Shown piece after piece: positions 1-7,289 of a stretch of 26,205 bases of DNA (its first letter is position 1; every line of letters starts with the position of its first letter). Position numbers and translations under genes: made by a program. The notes under the pieces were generated by a model. That model saw only the letters and a list, made by a program, of their open reading frames with translations. It did no database searches and was not told where the DNA came from. The stretch comes from a virus. Location of the stretch: positions 1 through 26,205 of IMG/VR virus record IMGVR_UViG_3300014493_000023. One strand, given 5' to 3'.

Positions 1-117
1 GATCGCCGCCGCGGAGTCGGACAGCGGCCTCACTTCCCAGCCTTCGCGCTCGGCAACGCGCTGCATCACTCGCGCCATGCCAGGCTGGTCATCAACGATC
101 AGCAGCTTCTTGGGCAT
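1..117 (-). CDS. Response regulator receiver domain protein (N-terminal 39 residues only, cut by window edge)
   Basis: The minus strand reads 39 open codons from an ATG at 117 to the window edge. The peptide starts MPKKLLIVDDQPGMARVMQR, which is the first beta strand, the acidic DD pair and helix 1 of a CheY-like receiver domain. The phospho-accepting Asp and any output domain lie outside the window. A purine-rich GGGGGAGG stretch just upstream serves as ribosome binding site. The gene lies in the same direction as the phage late genes but is separated from them by a strong terminator at 213-249, so it probably has its own promoter. It may be the first host gene beyond the prophage, or a phage-carried regulator; the sequence does not decide this. 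Confidence 0.72.
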   Translation of the reverse strand, partial: MPKKLLIVDDQPGMARVMQRVAEREGWEVRPLSDSAAAI

Positions 118-212
118 TGCGGCCTCCCCCACGCGGTCAGTGTGTTGCCATAGAAGATCGGGATAAATCCACGGTTTCCTGCCGCGCACCGAAAACCCCA
201 CGCTCCGGGCAC

Positions 213-249
213 AAAAAAAGCGGCGCCAGGGGAATGTCCCCCAGCGCCG
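213..249 (-). terminator. Intrinsic terminator ending the late operon
   Basis: On the minus strand a stem runs from 249 to 221: outer arms CGGCGC/GCGCCG, two G-U pairs, then GGGG/CCCC and one A-T pair, closing a CAT loop. It is followed by one C and seven T (219-213). It lies about 50 bases after the last late gene. A long GC-rich stem plus a T7 tract is the classic Rho-independent form. Confidence 0.9.
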
Positions 250-269
250 TTTCATCGTCCAGCCATGTT

Positions 270-285
270 GCCCGCGCAAGCGGGC
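270..285. repeat. Small hairpin with GCAA tetraloop after the last late gene
   Basis: GCCCGC (270-275), GCAA (276-279) and GCGGGC (280-285) form a perfect six-pair stem with a GNRA-type loop in the 3' untranslated region, just ahead of the terminator. It may protect the 3' end, or may simply be chance in GC-rich DNA. The rest of 118-299 holds the terminator and presumably the promoter of the left-edge gene. Confidence 0.4.
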
Positions 286-299
286 CTTCGGTTCGCCGG

Positions 300-686
300 C
301 TATGCGGCTGCCCAGGTAGCGGCCGTGCCGAACCCCGCCGAGGGCGCAACCTGCGCCTGATCCGTGGTGAGGACTGGATCAACCTGCACCTTGAAAACGT
401 AGCCGCTGACCATGCCATCCGACCGCGTCGCACCCAGCAGCAGCGTGTAGCAGCGCGTCGGCTGCCCAGCGGCCAACGTGAAGGTCACGACACCGGCGGC
501 GAACGACAGCGCGGAGATCGCCAACTCGCCGGTGCCCGAAGGCGCAGCCGCGAGCGACAACGAACTCAATACCTGCGCATCGAGCGGGTTGATCTCATAG
601 CGATAGCCCCTGACCGCACTTGGAAGTTTCGGCGTGAGCCAGATCGGCTCGCAACTCACCGGAACGCCGCGCAGCGAGCCATACAT
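300..686 (-). CDS. Small phage fibre-associated protein, possible fibre-tail adaptor
   Basis: This 128-residue protein starts at the ATG at 686, which has GAGGTGG upstream and lies two bases after the stop of the glycine-rich fibre gene. It is the last gene of the late operon. It looks like a beta-rich immunoglobulin-like fold: a YRYEINPLDAQVLSS stretch near residue 30, an SGTGELAISAL stretch near 50-60, a central FTLAAGQPTRCYTLLL segment and a final YVFKVQVDPV strand. This spacing resembles small phage proteins annotated as fibre-tail adaptors, but no motif proves it. The position after two fibre genes supports a role in attaching or capping fibres. The last 20 residues are Ala/Gly-rich. Confidence 0.55.
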   Translation of the reverse strand: MYGSLRGVPVSCEPIWLTPKLPSAVRGYRYEINPLDAQVLSSLSLAAAPSGTGELAISALSFAAGVVTFTLAAGQPTRCYTLLLGATRSDGMVSGYVFKVQVDPVLTTDQAQVAPSAGFGTAATWAAA

Positions 687-688
687 TG

Positions 689-1546
689 CTACCACCTCAC
701 GATGCACAGGCCGGCCGCACCGGCCGCGCCATTCTGCGGTGTCGTGCCCGTGACCGTGGTCCCGGCCCCGGACGCGCCGCCGCCAGGTGCCCGGCCGGGG
801 TTTCCAACCGACGAGCCGGCATTGACCAGGCCGCCTGAAAGCGGACCCTCGCCGCCCCAGCCCCCGCCATTGCCATTGCCGGTACCAGGCCCCCCATCGC
901 CGCCATAAAGGTTCAGATCGCCGCCGCTCCCGACCCCGGCGATGTTGCCAAGGCCGGGAACACTGGTCGTGCCAAGCGCGTTGACCGCCCCGCCGGCCGC
1001 GCCGACCGTGGTGAAGCCCGAGCCCGCGAAGCTGCTCGCACCCCCGGCGCCCGGCGCGGCCGGAGTCGTAGTTCCGGCCGTCCCGCCAGCCCCGATCGTG
1101 ACCGTGATCGTCGCGCCCGGCGTCAGGCCAGCCAACCGCTTCCGCGCGTAACCGCCCCCCGAGCCGCCGCCCCCGGGAGATCCGCTGACCGACGCCCACG
1201 ATCCCGAGCCGCCGCCCCAGACCTCGACATCGAGCGTGGTGACGCCGGCCGGAACGGTGAACGTGCCCGTCGCGCTGATCGTCTGCACCCCATGCGGGAT
1301 TGCCCCGATCAACGCCTGGATCGACAGCAGAAGCTGATTGAACACAGTCGCTGTGGTGTCGGCGGTGATGCTCGCCGCCGCCAGCACCGACATGATCTCC
1401 TCTTGGATCATGTTGACGAACCAGTAGCGGAGGCGCGTCGCCGCCGAGATGCCCGGCACCGCAGGTACGAAAAAACCCGTGTTGCCGGTCAACGCCGGCG
1501 GCGCCGGCAGCGAGGTCGCCGCTGTCGGGTCGGTAATTCTCTGCAT
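689..1546 (-). CDS. Glycine-rich tail fibre / receptor-binding protein
   Basis: A 285-residue protein. I chose the ATG at 1546 because it has a good AGGA site six bases upstream; an ATG at 1573 would add nine residues without one. Residues 1-85 form a helical attachment region. Residues 93-112 read TGTFTVPAGVTTLDVEVWGG, the usual entry to glycine-rich phage adhesin domains. Residues 110-275 consist of many short Gly-rich runs, and the chain ends in CIVRW. Such domains in other phages (for example the Gly-rich adhesins of T-even-like phages) fold as stacked polyglycine-II helices whose loops bind the host receptor. It is therefore the likely host-range protein of the baseplate end, with the small downstream protein as partner. 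Confidence 0.78.
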   Translation of the reverse strand: MQRITDPTAATSLPAPPALTGNTGFFVPAVPGISAATRLRYWFVNMIQEEIMSVLAAASITADTTATVFNQLLLSIQALIGAIPHGVQTISATGTFTVPAGVTTLDVEVWGGGSGSWASVSGSPGGGGSGGGYARKRLAGLTPGATITVTIGAGGTAGTTTPAAPGAGGASSFAGSGFTTVGAAGGAVNALGTTSVPGLGNIAGVGSGGDLNLYGGDGGPGTGNGNGGGWGGEGPLSGGLVNAGSSVGNPGRAPGGGASGAGTTVTGTTPQNGAAGAAGLCIVRW

Positions 1547-1574
1547 GGAATGTCCTAACCAGAAACAGAACAAC

Positions 1575-1595
1575 CCCCTCCCCTTGCGGGAGGGG
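1575..1595 (-). terminator. Perfect hairpin between the two fibre genes, possible attenuator
   Basis: CCCCTCCC (1575-1582) and GGGAGGGG (1588-1595) pair perfectly across a five-base loop, in the 58-base gap between the fibre genes. On the minus strand it is followed by GTTGTTCTGTTTC, only loosely T-rich, so it may be a weak terminator or a mRNA-stabilising stem. CCCTCCC...GGGAGGG elements are also common dispersed intergenic repeats in GC-rich Proteobacteria. Confidence 0.5.
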
Positions 1596-1604
1596 CTTGG
1601 TAGT

Positions 1605-2561
1605 TCACCATCGGTAAGTAAGGGCCAGCGCGAACACGTCGCCGCCCAATGCTGTGCCGACCAGGCCCGACGTCACGCTCGTCGCGGCAAATTCCAACTC
1701 GCCGGTCACCAGCGGGTTGATGCCCGGCGCGAAGACCAAAGCGCCCGCCGTGTTGTTCGTGTACAAAGGCAGCGCATAGGTGGTTCCCTGATTGGTGCAG
1801 GTAACGAGCAGGGCATAGGTCCCGGGCGCGAGCGTCACTGACGGCGCGAAATCGAACTCCAGGGTCTGCCCCGTCGTCCCCGAAGCGACGACGACGGCGG
1901 AGGTGCCCATCACCGCGCCGAGTGTAAACCCCGAGCTGATCGTTGAGATATTGGCGACATACGATCCGCCGTTCACCAGCGCCACGAAAGCCGCATAGAG
2001 CTGCATGACGACGAGGGTATCCGTCGTGACGATCTCTTGACCCTTGGTCGCGTAGGCTCCGCCGGATGTGCTGACACCGTTGCCCAGGACCACGGTCGCC
2101 TGGCGCGGCTGCATCGCCAGCGTGCCGCTGTTGATCGTCAGGCTCGGATCGACGGCAATAGCAACAGGAACCGCAGACGCGGTGCCCCCGTTGCCCATCA
2201 ACGATCCGGCAGCGAGCGCCGACAATGACAACGTGCCCGATGGCGACAGCGACAGGTCCGCTCCGATGGCGACCGCGCCAGGAACCCCCGCCACCGTGCC
2301 GGCGTTGCCCATCAACGATGCAGCGGAGAGCTGCCCCAGGCTGACCGTGCCGCCACTGGACGCCAGGCCCGAACCGGCCGCGTTGAACACCCCTGTTGCC
2401 GACAATGTGCCCGCCACCGAAAGCGACAGGTTGGCCCCGATCACAACCTCTGCAAACGACGAACCGGTGCCTGCCAGCAACTGCGCCGAGGGCGGGGTCA
2501 CACCAGCAAAGCCCGCGTTGAGCGCGGCTGCTGAAAGCGTCTGTCCCGACTCAAATGTCAT
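1605..2561 (-). CDS. Tail fibre protein with internal repeats
   Basis: A 318-residue protein whose ATG overlaps the gp48-like stop (ATGA at 2561-2558), so it is translationally coupled to the baseplate genes. Residues 1-30 begin MTFESGQTLSAAALNAGF, a form often seen where phage fibres attach to the baseplate. Residues 39-150 carry two and a half imperfect repeats built from SLMGN-GT, a VP.A.AI segment and DLSLS-SGTLS; such repeats form trimeric beta-structured shafts. Residues 150-318 are a different beta-rich domain ending FALALTYRW. No catalytic motif is visible. The place right after gp48 is where Mu encodes its fibre gene S, which supports a fibre role; sequence similarity to S itself is not obvious. 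Confidence 0.72.
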   Translation of the reverse strand: MTFESGQTLSAAALNAGFAGVTPPSAQLLAGTGSSFAEVVIGANLSLSVAGTLSATGVFNAAGSGLASSGGTVSLGQLSAASLMGNAGTVAGVPGAVAIGADLSLSPSGTLSLSALAAGSLMGNGGTASAVPVAIAVDPSLTINSGTLAMQPRQATVVLGNGVSTSGGAYATKGQEIVTTDTLVVMQLYAAFVALVNGGSYVANISTISSGFTLGAVMGTSAVVVASGTTGQTLEFDFAPSVTLAPGTYALLVTCTNQGTTYALPLYTNNTAGALVFAPGINPLVTGELEFAATSVTSGLVGTALGGDVFALALTYRW

Positions 2562-3214
2562 GCCAACACCCCAAAATCGAGGAGGTTCAAACCGGGGATG
2601 TCGAGAACAAACACCGGACCGGGAAATACGAAGAAAACCAGCGTGCCCGCCGGTGCGTCTTGCGTGATGCGACAGACCAGCTCGCCGGCGTCATAGGTTT
2701 CGAGCGGATCGTCCACGCTGGATTCATCAACCGAGAAATAGAAAGTCGATCCGCCCGGCGCGGTCACCTGCCAGATGAACGCCCACTCCGGTTCATAAAG
2801 CGCGAGGTCGCACGCCATATCGACGGCGAACGGCGTGAACTCGGTAATGGTGATTGTGAACCCGAGCGCCGCCGCCATCGCGATGAAGTACGCCGGGGTC
2901 AACGCGCCGCGCGCACCCCACTTTGCCCGCACCGCGGCCTGGCGTTGCTCGATCGACGGATTCGGCGCTGTGCACGGGTCAGGCAGACCGAGCGAGGACT
3001 CCCACTCATCAAGCAGGTTGACCGTGGTGGCCGGGCTCGCATCCACCAACACCTGCGCCGCCGCCGCCGTGCTGCGGGTATAGGTCGGCGCCACCGCCAG
3101 CATGACGGCCGACAGCGTTGACGCCGGATCGCGGCGCCAGACGCGGCCCCGCGGCAACAGCCGCAGCATCGCCTGCTGATAGTCCGCGTCGCCAAATGCA
3201 GGAGGGGTCGGCAT
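2558..3214 (-). CDS. Baseplate protein, Mu gp48 family (DUF2313 / YmfQ-like)
   Basis: The 218-residue protein starts MPTPPAFGDADYQQAMLRLL, with LLPRGRVWRRDP at residues 18-29. This early YxxxxxxLLPxGRxW pattern is characteristic of the gp48/YmfQ family, which joins baseplate wedges to the fibres. Next comes a helical segment with NLLDEWESSLGLPDP (about 65-80) and a beta-rich C-terminus. The reading frame is open for 41 codons further upstream, but the ATG at 3214 overlaps the gp47 stop by one base (TGATG), the same coupling as at its neighbours. The usual family length is near 200 residues. Confidence 0.85.
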   Translation of the reverse strand: MPTPPAFGDADYQQAMLRLLPRGRVWRRDPASTLSAVMLAVAPTYTRSTAAAAQVLVDASPATTVNLLDEWESSLGLPDPCTAPNPSIEQRQAAVRAKWGARGALTPAYFIAMAAALGFTITITEFTPFAVDMACDLALYEPEWAFIWQVTAPGGSTFYFSVDESSVDDPLETYDAGELVCRITQDAPAGTLVFFVFPGPVFVLDIPGLNLLDFGVLA

Positions 3215-4341
3215 CAGACGTACGACACCGTTCCGAGTGTGAAGATATGACCGGTGCTCGACGTGATCGGCCACGACGACGGCGAGGTGATTGCGAACGA
3301 GGGCAAGCCACCGATGGCGCTGATCGCCTGCGCGCAATCGCTCTGCTCGATCGACGTGTTCGCAAGCGGGCTGTCCTTTTGCAGGAACAGGGTGGTCAAC
3401 GCGGCCGAGATTAACGCCTGCTGTGCCGACGTGGTGCCCGAAAGGCCGGCGATCGTGAACGCTTGCGTCGAGGCCTGCGGCGCGACGGCATAGACCAGCA
3501 TCGTCACCGCGCGCAGCGCATAGAGGTAATTCGCCACCGCGAGCTGGTCGCCCGTCGCCGCCGTGTCACGGGTTTCAAGCGCAGCAACGCCGTTGGTTCC
3601 TTGCGGGAAGCCGCCATACGCAGCCTCCGCCACGTCCATCATAAAATACACCGTGACGGTGCCGGCGCCGGCGATCCACGGTGCGCACCAAGCCCGGGTG
3701 ACGCCGGTCACCTGCAACGTCCAGGTCACGAAATCCGCCTGGTTCCCGCCATGCGGTGGCGCCGCGTAGCTCTCCTGCATGCGGCCCCGCATTGGGCCAT
3801 CCGTCTCCAGATCGGCGCCCCCGGTGATGGCGCCCGTCGCCGCGCCGACCTGGCCGATGCCGCCGATCGACACCCCGAGCGTCAGCGGTGCGCCGCTGTC
3901 GGTGTTGCCGTTCGATCCTGCCACCAGCGCAACCACGGTCGCCGTGACCGAGCCGCCGCCGCCGACCGTCGCGGCGGCCGTGGTGGCGAACTGCACGCCA
4001 TCCCCCCGGCTGCAAACCGTGCCGGCCGGCAGCGGGGTGTTGACCACGCCCGACCAGGCCGCAGGGCCGGAGGCAAAGGTCGGCGCCTCGCGCAACACCG
4101 GCGTCGGCGCCATCGCCGCCCATCCCTCCAGGTATTCGCCGGTCGAGGTGAACGGTGTCGATTGCAGCGAAATCCAGTCGAGAAAGCCGTAGTGCAAATT
4201 TGCAAGCCCGGCCTGGACCCACGCGAGAACGCGCAGCACGGCCCGGCGCAGGAACCCGTCAGCGTTTGGTAGATCGGACGCGGTGATGTCCTGCATCGCC
4301 TGAGTGCGAAGCGCAGTCAGGGTCGGTCTGGGAAATGGCAC
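3214..4341 (-). CDS. Baseplate J-like protein (Mu gp47 family)
   Basis: A 375-residue protein with a GTG start at 4341, three bases after the gp46 stop. The N-terminal helical part (residues 1-60) begins with PTLTALRTQAMQDI and leads to a YLEGWAAMAP segment, the usual opening of baseplate J/gp47 proteins, where a GxxLDxxA-type sequence is normally found. The middle has the typical LPAGTVCSRGDGVQFATT strand region and an AGSNGNTDSGAPLTL segment. Then comes ETDGPMRGRMQESY, equivalent to the E(S)DexLRxRl motif of the family. The protein forms the wedge part that links hub and fibres. Length and order (46-47-48) agree with Mu-type tails. Confidence 0.9.
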   Translation of the reverse strand: MPFPRPTLTALRTQAMQDITASDLPNADGFLRRAVLRVLAWVQAGLANLHYGFLDWISLQSTPFTSTGEYLEGWAAMAPTPVLREAPTFASGPAAWSGVVNTPLPAGTVCSRGDGVQFATTAAATVGGGGSVTATVVALVAGSNGNTDSGAPLTLGVSIGGIGQVGAATGAITGGADLETDGPMRGRMQESYAAPPHGGNQADFVTWTLQVTGVTRAWCAPWIAGAGTVTVYFMMDVAEAAYGGFPQGTNGVAALETRDTAATGDQLAVANYLYALRAVTMLVYAVAPQASTQAFTIAGLSGTTSAQQALISAALTTLFLQKDSPLANTSIEQSDCAQAISAIGGLPSFAITSPSSWPITSSTGHIFTLGTVSYV

Positions 4342-4344
4342 GGC

Positions 4345-4809
4345 CTAAGATTCCTGCGACCAAGCGTAGCTATAGAGGTTCGGCACGCCGTTCGCCGTGA
4401 TGATGACCGTCGCGCCGATGCCACCAGGCCCGGTGAAAAACGGCTGCGCATCGACCGCCGACGCAACGCCGTCGGTAATCATCCAGCCGTGGCATTGGAT
4501 GATCTGGTCGCGCAGCCAGTTCAGCGTGTCTTGCGTGCGCGGCCGGGAGAAAGCCTGGTAGATTTTCGATCCCAGGCGATCGTTCGGAATCGCGGCAAGC
4601 GTCGGGTCTTCCAACGCCGCATAGGTGTCGATCCAGCAACCGTGCGGATCACTGTCGAACACGATGTCGCCAGGATCAACCTGGGCATCGGTGAACATGC
4701 TGATGAGTGAAGCCGTCTCCAGGTCGTGCCCCAACTCCAGCCCGGCGCCGAGCATGTTGAGGTCTCCGGTCCCCGTGGCCGGGTCCCAGACAATCCGAAT
4801 GTCGCCCAT
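4345..4809 (-). CDS. Phage GP46 family baseplate protein
   Basis: A 154-residue protein starting MGDIRIVWDPATGTGDLNML. Residues 30-95 contain DLETASLISMFTDAQ, then a DPHGCWIDTY segment and DRLGSKIYQAFSRPRTQDTL. The LxTav.iSLftd / GWW.D / GS.LW.L.R arrangement is the signature of the GP46 family, the small baseplate protein between the spike and gp47 in Mu-type tails and the counterpart of P2 gpW. Here the usual GWW is GCW. The ATG at 4809 overlaps the gp45 stop by one base (TGATG). Confidence 0.88.
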   Translation of the reverse strand: MGDIRIVWDPATGTGDLNMLGAGLELGHDLETASLISMFTDAQVDPGDIVFDSDPHGCWIDTYAALEDPTLAAIPNDRLGSKIYQAFSRPRTQDTLNWLRDQIIQCHGWMITDGVASAVDAQPFFTGPGGIGATVIITANGVPNLYSYAWSQES

Positions 4810-5372
4810 CAGGTGCCCGCCTTCGGAGGTCCGCTGGTGCCGCTGCCGGTCTGCACCCCCGTCGTCTGGTGCGTCTGCAGGTTGACCTGGTCGGCACCGC
4901 CATAGCCCGCGATGACAGCGCCGGTGACGTGCAAATCGCCGGCGATCGTCATGGGCTGGCCAGCGCAGTTCACCGAAGGTCCGCCGGCGGTCAGCCAGAC
5001 AAAGGCGCCGCGAATGTCGTAGAGCGCGGAATCGCCCACGCCGAGGTTGCGCAGCCGATAGGTCTGGTGGCCCCCGGCGATCGCGATGGCCTTCGCGCGG
5101 TCACCGTCAAGAAACGCCACATGCAGGTCCGCCGAGATCGGCGGCGATCCCGTGACGCCATAGCCATACAGCACCGGAATGTTGTCCCGCAGCGAGAGCG
5201 CATCGAGCTGCGCCTGCACTGTCTGCACCGCGCCGGTGTCGTTGACCGCGAGGGTAGAGCGGGCGAGGGCGAACGGGACGGGACGCCGGACCAACTGCGC
5301 ACCGATCTGCCGCTCCAGCGTCGCGACCTTGTGCGCGAGCATGGCGACAATCGCTTCGAGCGACGCGCTCAC
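4809..5372 (-). CDS. Baseplate assembly protein V / central spike (Mu gp45 family)
   Basis: A 187-residue protein whose ATG overlaps the hub gene stop (ATGA). Residues 1-30 form a helix; 40-100 are an OB-like domain with the VQAQLDALSLRDNIPVLYGY segment and DGDRAKAIAIAGGH; 100-155 are beta-helix-like with a GDLHVTGAVIAG turn. Proteins of this family trimerise into the needle that pierces the outer membrane. The C-terminal tip in many relatives has an HxH sequence that binds an iron ion. At the matching place here (166-171) the sequence is QTHQTT, so only one His is kept, followed by the familiar GVQ-GSGTSGPP tail. Confidence 0.85.
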   Translation of the reverse strand: MSASLEAIVAMLAHKVATLERQIGAQLVRRPVPFALARSTLAVNDTGAVQTVQAQLDALSLRDNIPVLYGYGVTGSPPISADLHVAFLDGDRAKAIAIAGGHQTYRLRNLGVGDSALYDIRGAFVWLTAGGPSVNCAGQPMTIAGDLHVTGAVIAGYGGADQVNLQTHQTTGVQTGSGTSGPPKAGT

Positions 5373-6550
5373 TGCGCGGACCCTCCCCCTTCGGTCGAAG
5401 GCGGCGCGGGCGCCTGCGACGTTTGCGGCGAGTTCGCCAACTGAGCGTCGAACAGGTTCAATGGATTCGGCTCAGGGGTGAACGCCTCCGGCGGCATCAG
5501 GATCAGGTCGGCATGCGTGCCGGTCATGTCCTTACGGAGTGACACCGAGCCAATGATCCACGTCGCCTTGGAAATGTCGGCCGCCGGCGCGTCGATCGTC
5601 GCCAGCCAGTTCGGAGTCCAGAGCATGCCCTTGCGGTCGCGCCAGCTATCGCAGGTGATAGAAGCGGCCTGGCTGCGGCCGATGCGCCGCGCCATTTCCC
5701 AATTCGCGCGCTGCTTGGCGATCCCATCGTTGTCGATGGTCTGCTGAGCGCCAGGGGCCGGTGCGATCTGCTCGGACACGATGATCCGCACGCGATGCTC
5801 GCCGAGCGTCGGGTCCAGCACGTTCGCGCGCTGGTCGGCCAGGCCGGCGAGGTCCGAAGTTTGGTCGACGCCGGAATACACCACCACGTATTGCGAGAAC
5901 CGCTGATCGACCGACCGCTCGCTGTTGATCGCCTCGACGTTGCCGGGGAGGGTGAAGCCAGAGGCGTGCGTCGTGGTGCCGATGCGATCGAGCACCAGTC
6001 GGCCGAGTTCATCCTCATAGACCAGATACCCGGCATAGCGGGCGACGCTCTCGATGATCTGGTAGGGAGTTTCCCCGAGCGGCACCTGGAATGACGGGAT
6101 GGCCGTGCCGAGGTCCGCTACGGCCGAGCGGGCCGTGATGCCGTACGCCTTGCAGAGCTTGGTCGCGACATCGAGCGTGTTCGCGCCGTTGATCTGACCG
6201 CCGCGGATTCCCGCATCGTTCAACAGGTCGGCCGAGCAATCGACAAGGTTGCGAGTGATGCCGCGCCCCGACAGCGTGACCTGGTGATTGTGCGCGTCGA
6301 TCGGGATGGAACGCCGGTCGATCCAGCCGGTGATGACCAGGTCCGACCCGATATAGATCAGGCACGATTGCCCCGGCCGCGTGCCCGCGAGCGCCGCCCC
6401 CTGCAGGAACTCGGCACTCGCGGTCAGCGACCAGTTGTTCGGCATCGACTCGCATGAGCGGCTGATGCTCACGGTCTGCCAGCCGACGAAGCGGTTCGAC
6501 CCGACCTGGATCGTCACATCATCCGGGCCGGACCCGAGAGAAACCGTCAT
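5369..6550 (-). CDS. Baseplate hub protein (Mu gpP / gp44 family)
   Basis: A 393-residue protein with an ATG at 6550 and an AGGAG site upstream. Residues 1-60 (VTIQVGSNRFVGWQTVSISR) are the first hub barrel, and residues 60-100 hold the VITGWIDRRSIPIDAHNHQVTLSGRG segment typical of Mu gpP and P2 gpD-like hubs. These join the tail tube to the spike. RNLVDCSA and an NTLDVATKLCKAYGI helix follow; PFQ-type GETPYQIIESVARYAGYLVY (about 155-175) is a conserved hub region. The C-terminal 35 residues are Pro/Gly/Ser-rich and probably flexible. It overlaps the spike gene by four bases. In Mu it follows gpN directly; here the accessory cassette at 6578-7598 separates the two. Confidence 0.9.
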   Translation of the reverse strand: MTVSLGSGPDDVTIQVGSNRFVGWQTVSISRSCESMPNNWSLTASAEFLQGAALAGTRPGQSCLIYIGSDLVITGWIDRRSIPIDAHNHQVTLSGRGITRNLVDCSADLLNDAGIRGGQINGANTLDVATKLCKAYGITARSAVADLGTAIPSFQVPLGETPYQIIESVARYAGYLVYEDELGRLVLDRIGTTTHASGFTLPGNVEAINSERSVDQRFSQYVVVYSGVDQTSDLAGLADQRANVLDPTLGEHRVRIIVSEQIAPAPGAQQTIDNDGIAKQRANWEMARRIGRSQAASITCDSWRDRKGMLWTPNWLATIDAPAADISKATWIIGSVSLRKDMTGTHADLILMPPEAFTPEPNPLNLFDAQLANSPQTSQAPAPPSTEGGGSAQ

Positions 6551-6577
6551 CGCTCAGCACTCCTGCCGGCACACCGA

Positions 6578-6883
6578 TCAGGGAGTCGTCGCCGCCGGCG
6601 CCGGCGCAGCAGCAGCCGGCGGGCTGCCGCTCGCCGCCTGGATGGCGGTGGCGCAGTTCTGATCCGCGGACGCACTCACCAAGACGCCGGACGCACCGGC
6701 CAACGCGAGTTGGGCGGGGGTTCCGGTCTGGGCACCGCTGAAGTCAGTGGCAACGATGGAGAGGACTTTGCCTGCCTGATCCTCGACACAGGCGAGCGTC
6801 GCCGCCTGCTGGGCCGGCGTTTGGTTGGCACAGCCGGCCAGGGCAACGCCAAACAGCAATAGGCACACGAGGGAACCACGCAT
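6578..6883 (-). CDS. Small secreted lipoprotein (likely accessory/moron gene)
   Basis: A 101-residue protein with a clear lipoprotein signal: MRGS, a hydrophobic stretch (residues 5-16) and lipobox LAGC with Cys18. The mature part has TPAQQAATLACVEDQAGKVL, two more cysteines (near 32 and 76 in the full chain) and a Pro/Ala-rich C-terminus. It is thus predicted to be anchored in a membrane facing the periplasm. An upstream GGAGA serves as ribosome binding site. It sits between tail genes, which have no structural need for a lipoprotein. Possible roles are superinfection exclusion, host envelope change or an outer spanin; the Ala/Pro-rich sequence does not allow a choice. No separate lysis cassette is seen beside it. 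Confidence 0.7.
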   Translation of the reverse strand: MRGSLVCLLLFGVALAGCANQTPAQQAATLACVEDQAGKVLSIVATDFSGAQTGTPAQLALAGASGVLVSASADQNCATAIQAASGSPPAAAAPAPAATTP

Positions 6884-6918
6884 GATCTCAAATCTCCGAG
6901 GTTAAAGAACAGCAGTTC

Positions 6919-6942
6919 GCGCCCGGCCGAGCGGCCGGACGC
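6919..6942 (-). terminator. GC-rich hairpin after the ribbon-helix-helix gene
   Basis: CCGGCC (6923-6928) and GGCCGG (6933-6938) pair around GAGC, and GCG/CGC (6919-6921/6940-6942) extend the stem beyond one mismatch. It lies between the stop at 6976 and the lipoprotein start at 6883. On the minus strand it is followed by a loosely T-rich stretch, so it may be a weak terminator. Confidence 0.4.
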
Positions 6943-6975
6943 GGGTAATGCAACGCGGTGTGAAATTCAGCCGCG

Positions 6976-7185
6976 CTACGTGCGGCGGGATCCTCGCGCC
7001 GTCGTCGGCACTTTGCGGGGCGGCTTCTGCCGCTCGGCAACCTCCAGGCCCATCACCACTAACTCGCGGAGGGCGGCGGACTCACTCTCCAGGAAGTTCG
7101 CAAAGCGATAGGCGGTGACACGCTTCCACAGATCGTCGTCCAGCCCGACTTGCCTGCGGTGCGGTGCGGTTGAGGGTCTGCCCAT
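6976..7185 (-). CDS. Ribbon-helix-helix DNA-binding protein
   Basis: A 69-residue protein with an ATG at 7185. Residues 10-52 read as a basic N-terminal strand (RRQVGLDDDLWKRVTAYR) followed by two helices (FLESESAALRELVVMGLEVAE). This is the beta-helix-helix pattern of CopG/Arc-type dimeric repressors, in which the strand residues contact the DNA major groove. The C-terminus is basic (KPPRKVPTTARGSRRT). The gene faces away from the plus-strand gene at 7290. The AT-rich, dyad-bearing interval between them is the obvious place for it to bind. Such a protein could repress the cassette during lysogeny or act as an antitoxin; no partner toxin is recognisable. Confidence 0.68.
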   Translation of the reverse strand: MGRPSTAPHRRQVGLDDDLWKRVTAYRFANFLESESAALRELVVMGLEVAERQKPPRKVPTTARGSRRT

Positions 7186-7289
7186 GCGCCGGACCTAGCA
7201 CGGGTGAATCCCGTTTACAAGTAAAATACTTCTTGCCTCGTTGTTGCTTTTATGCAATGATACTGCATCGAGCAACAGGACACACCGCT
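7186..7289. promoter_or_regulatory. AT-rich divergent intergenic region with dyads (probable promoter/operator)
   Basis: This 104-base interval between divergent genes is much more AT-rich than its surroundings. A large interrupted dyad covers 7242-7277: outer arms TGTTGCT (7242-7248) and AGCAACA (7271-7277), inner arms ATGCA (7252-7256) and TGCAT (7264-7268). A second palindrome, AAGTA-AAA-TACTT, lies at 7219-7231. Weak sigma70-like elements can be drawn in both directions (for example TTGCCT at 7234 with ATGATA at 7257 on plus), but none is convincing. The dyad lies 12 bases before the start at 7290, a good place for an operator. Confidence 0.6.

Noticed and set aside
300-1199. Extending the last late gene to a 299-residue protein
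   Set aside because: The added N-terminal part is Arg/Gly-rich text from the wrong frame of the glycine-rich fibre gene. The ATG at 686 has a good ribosome binding site and follows the fibre stop.
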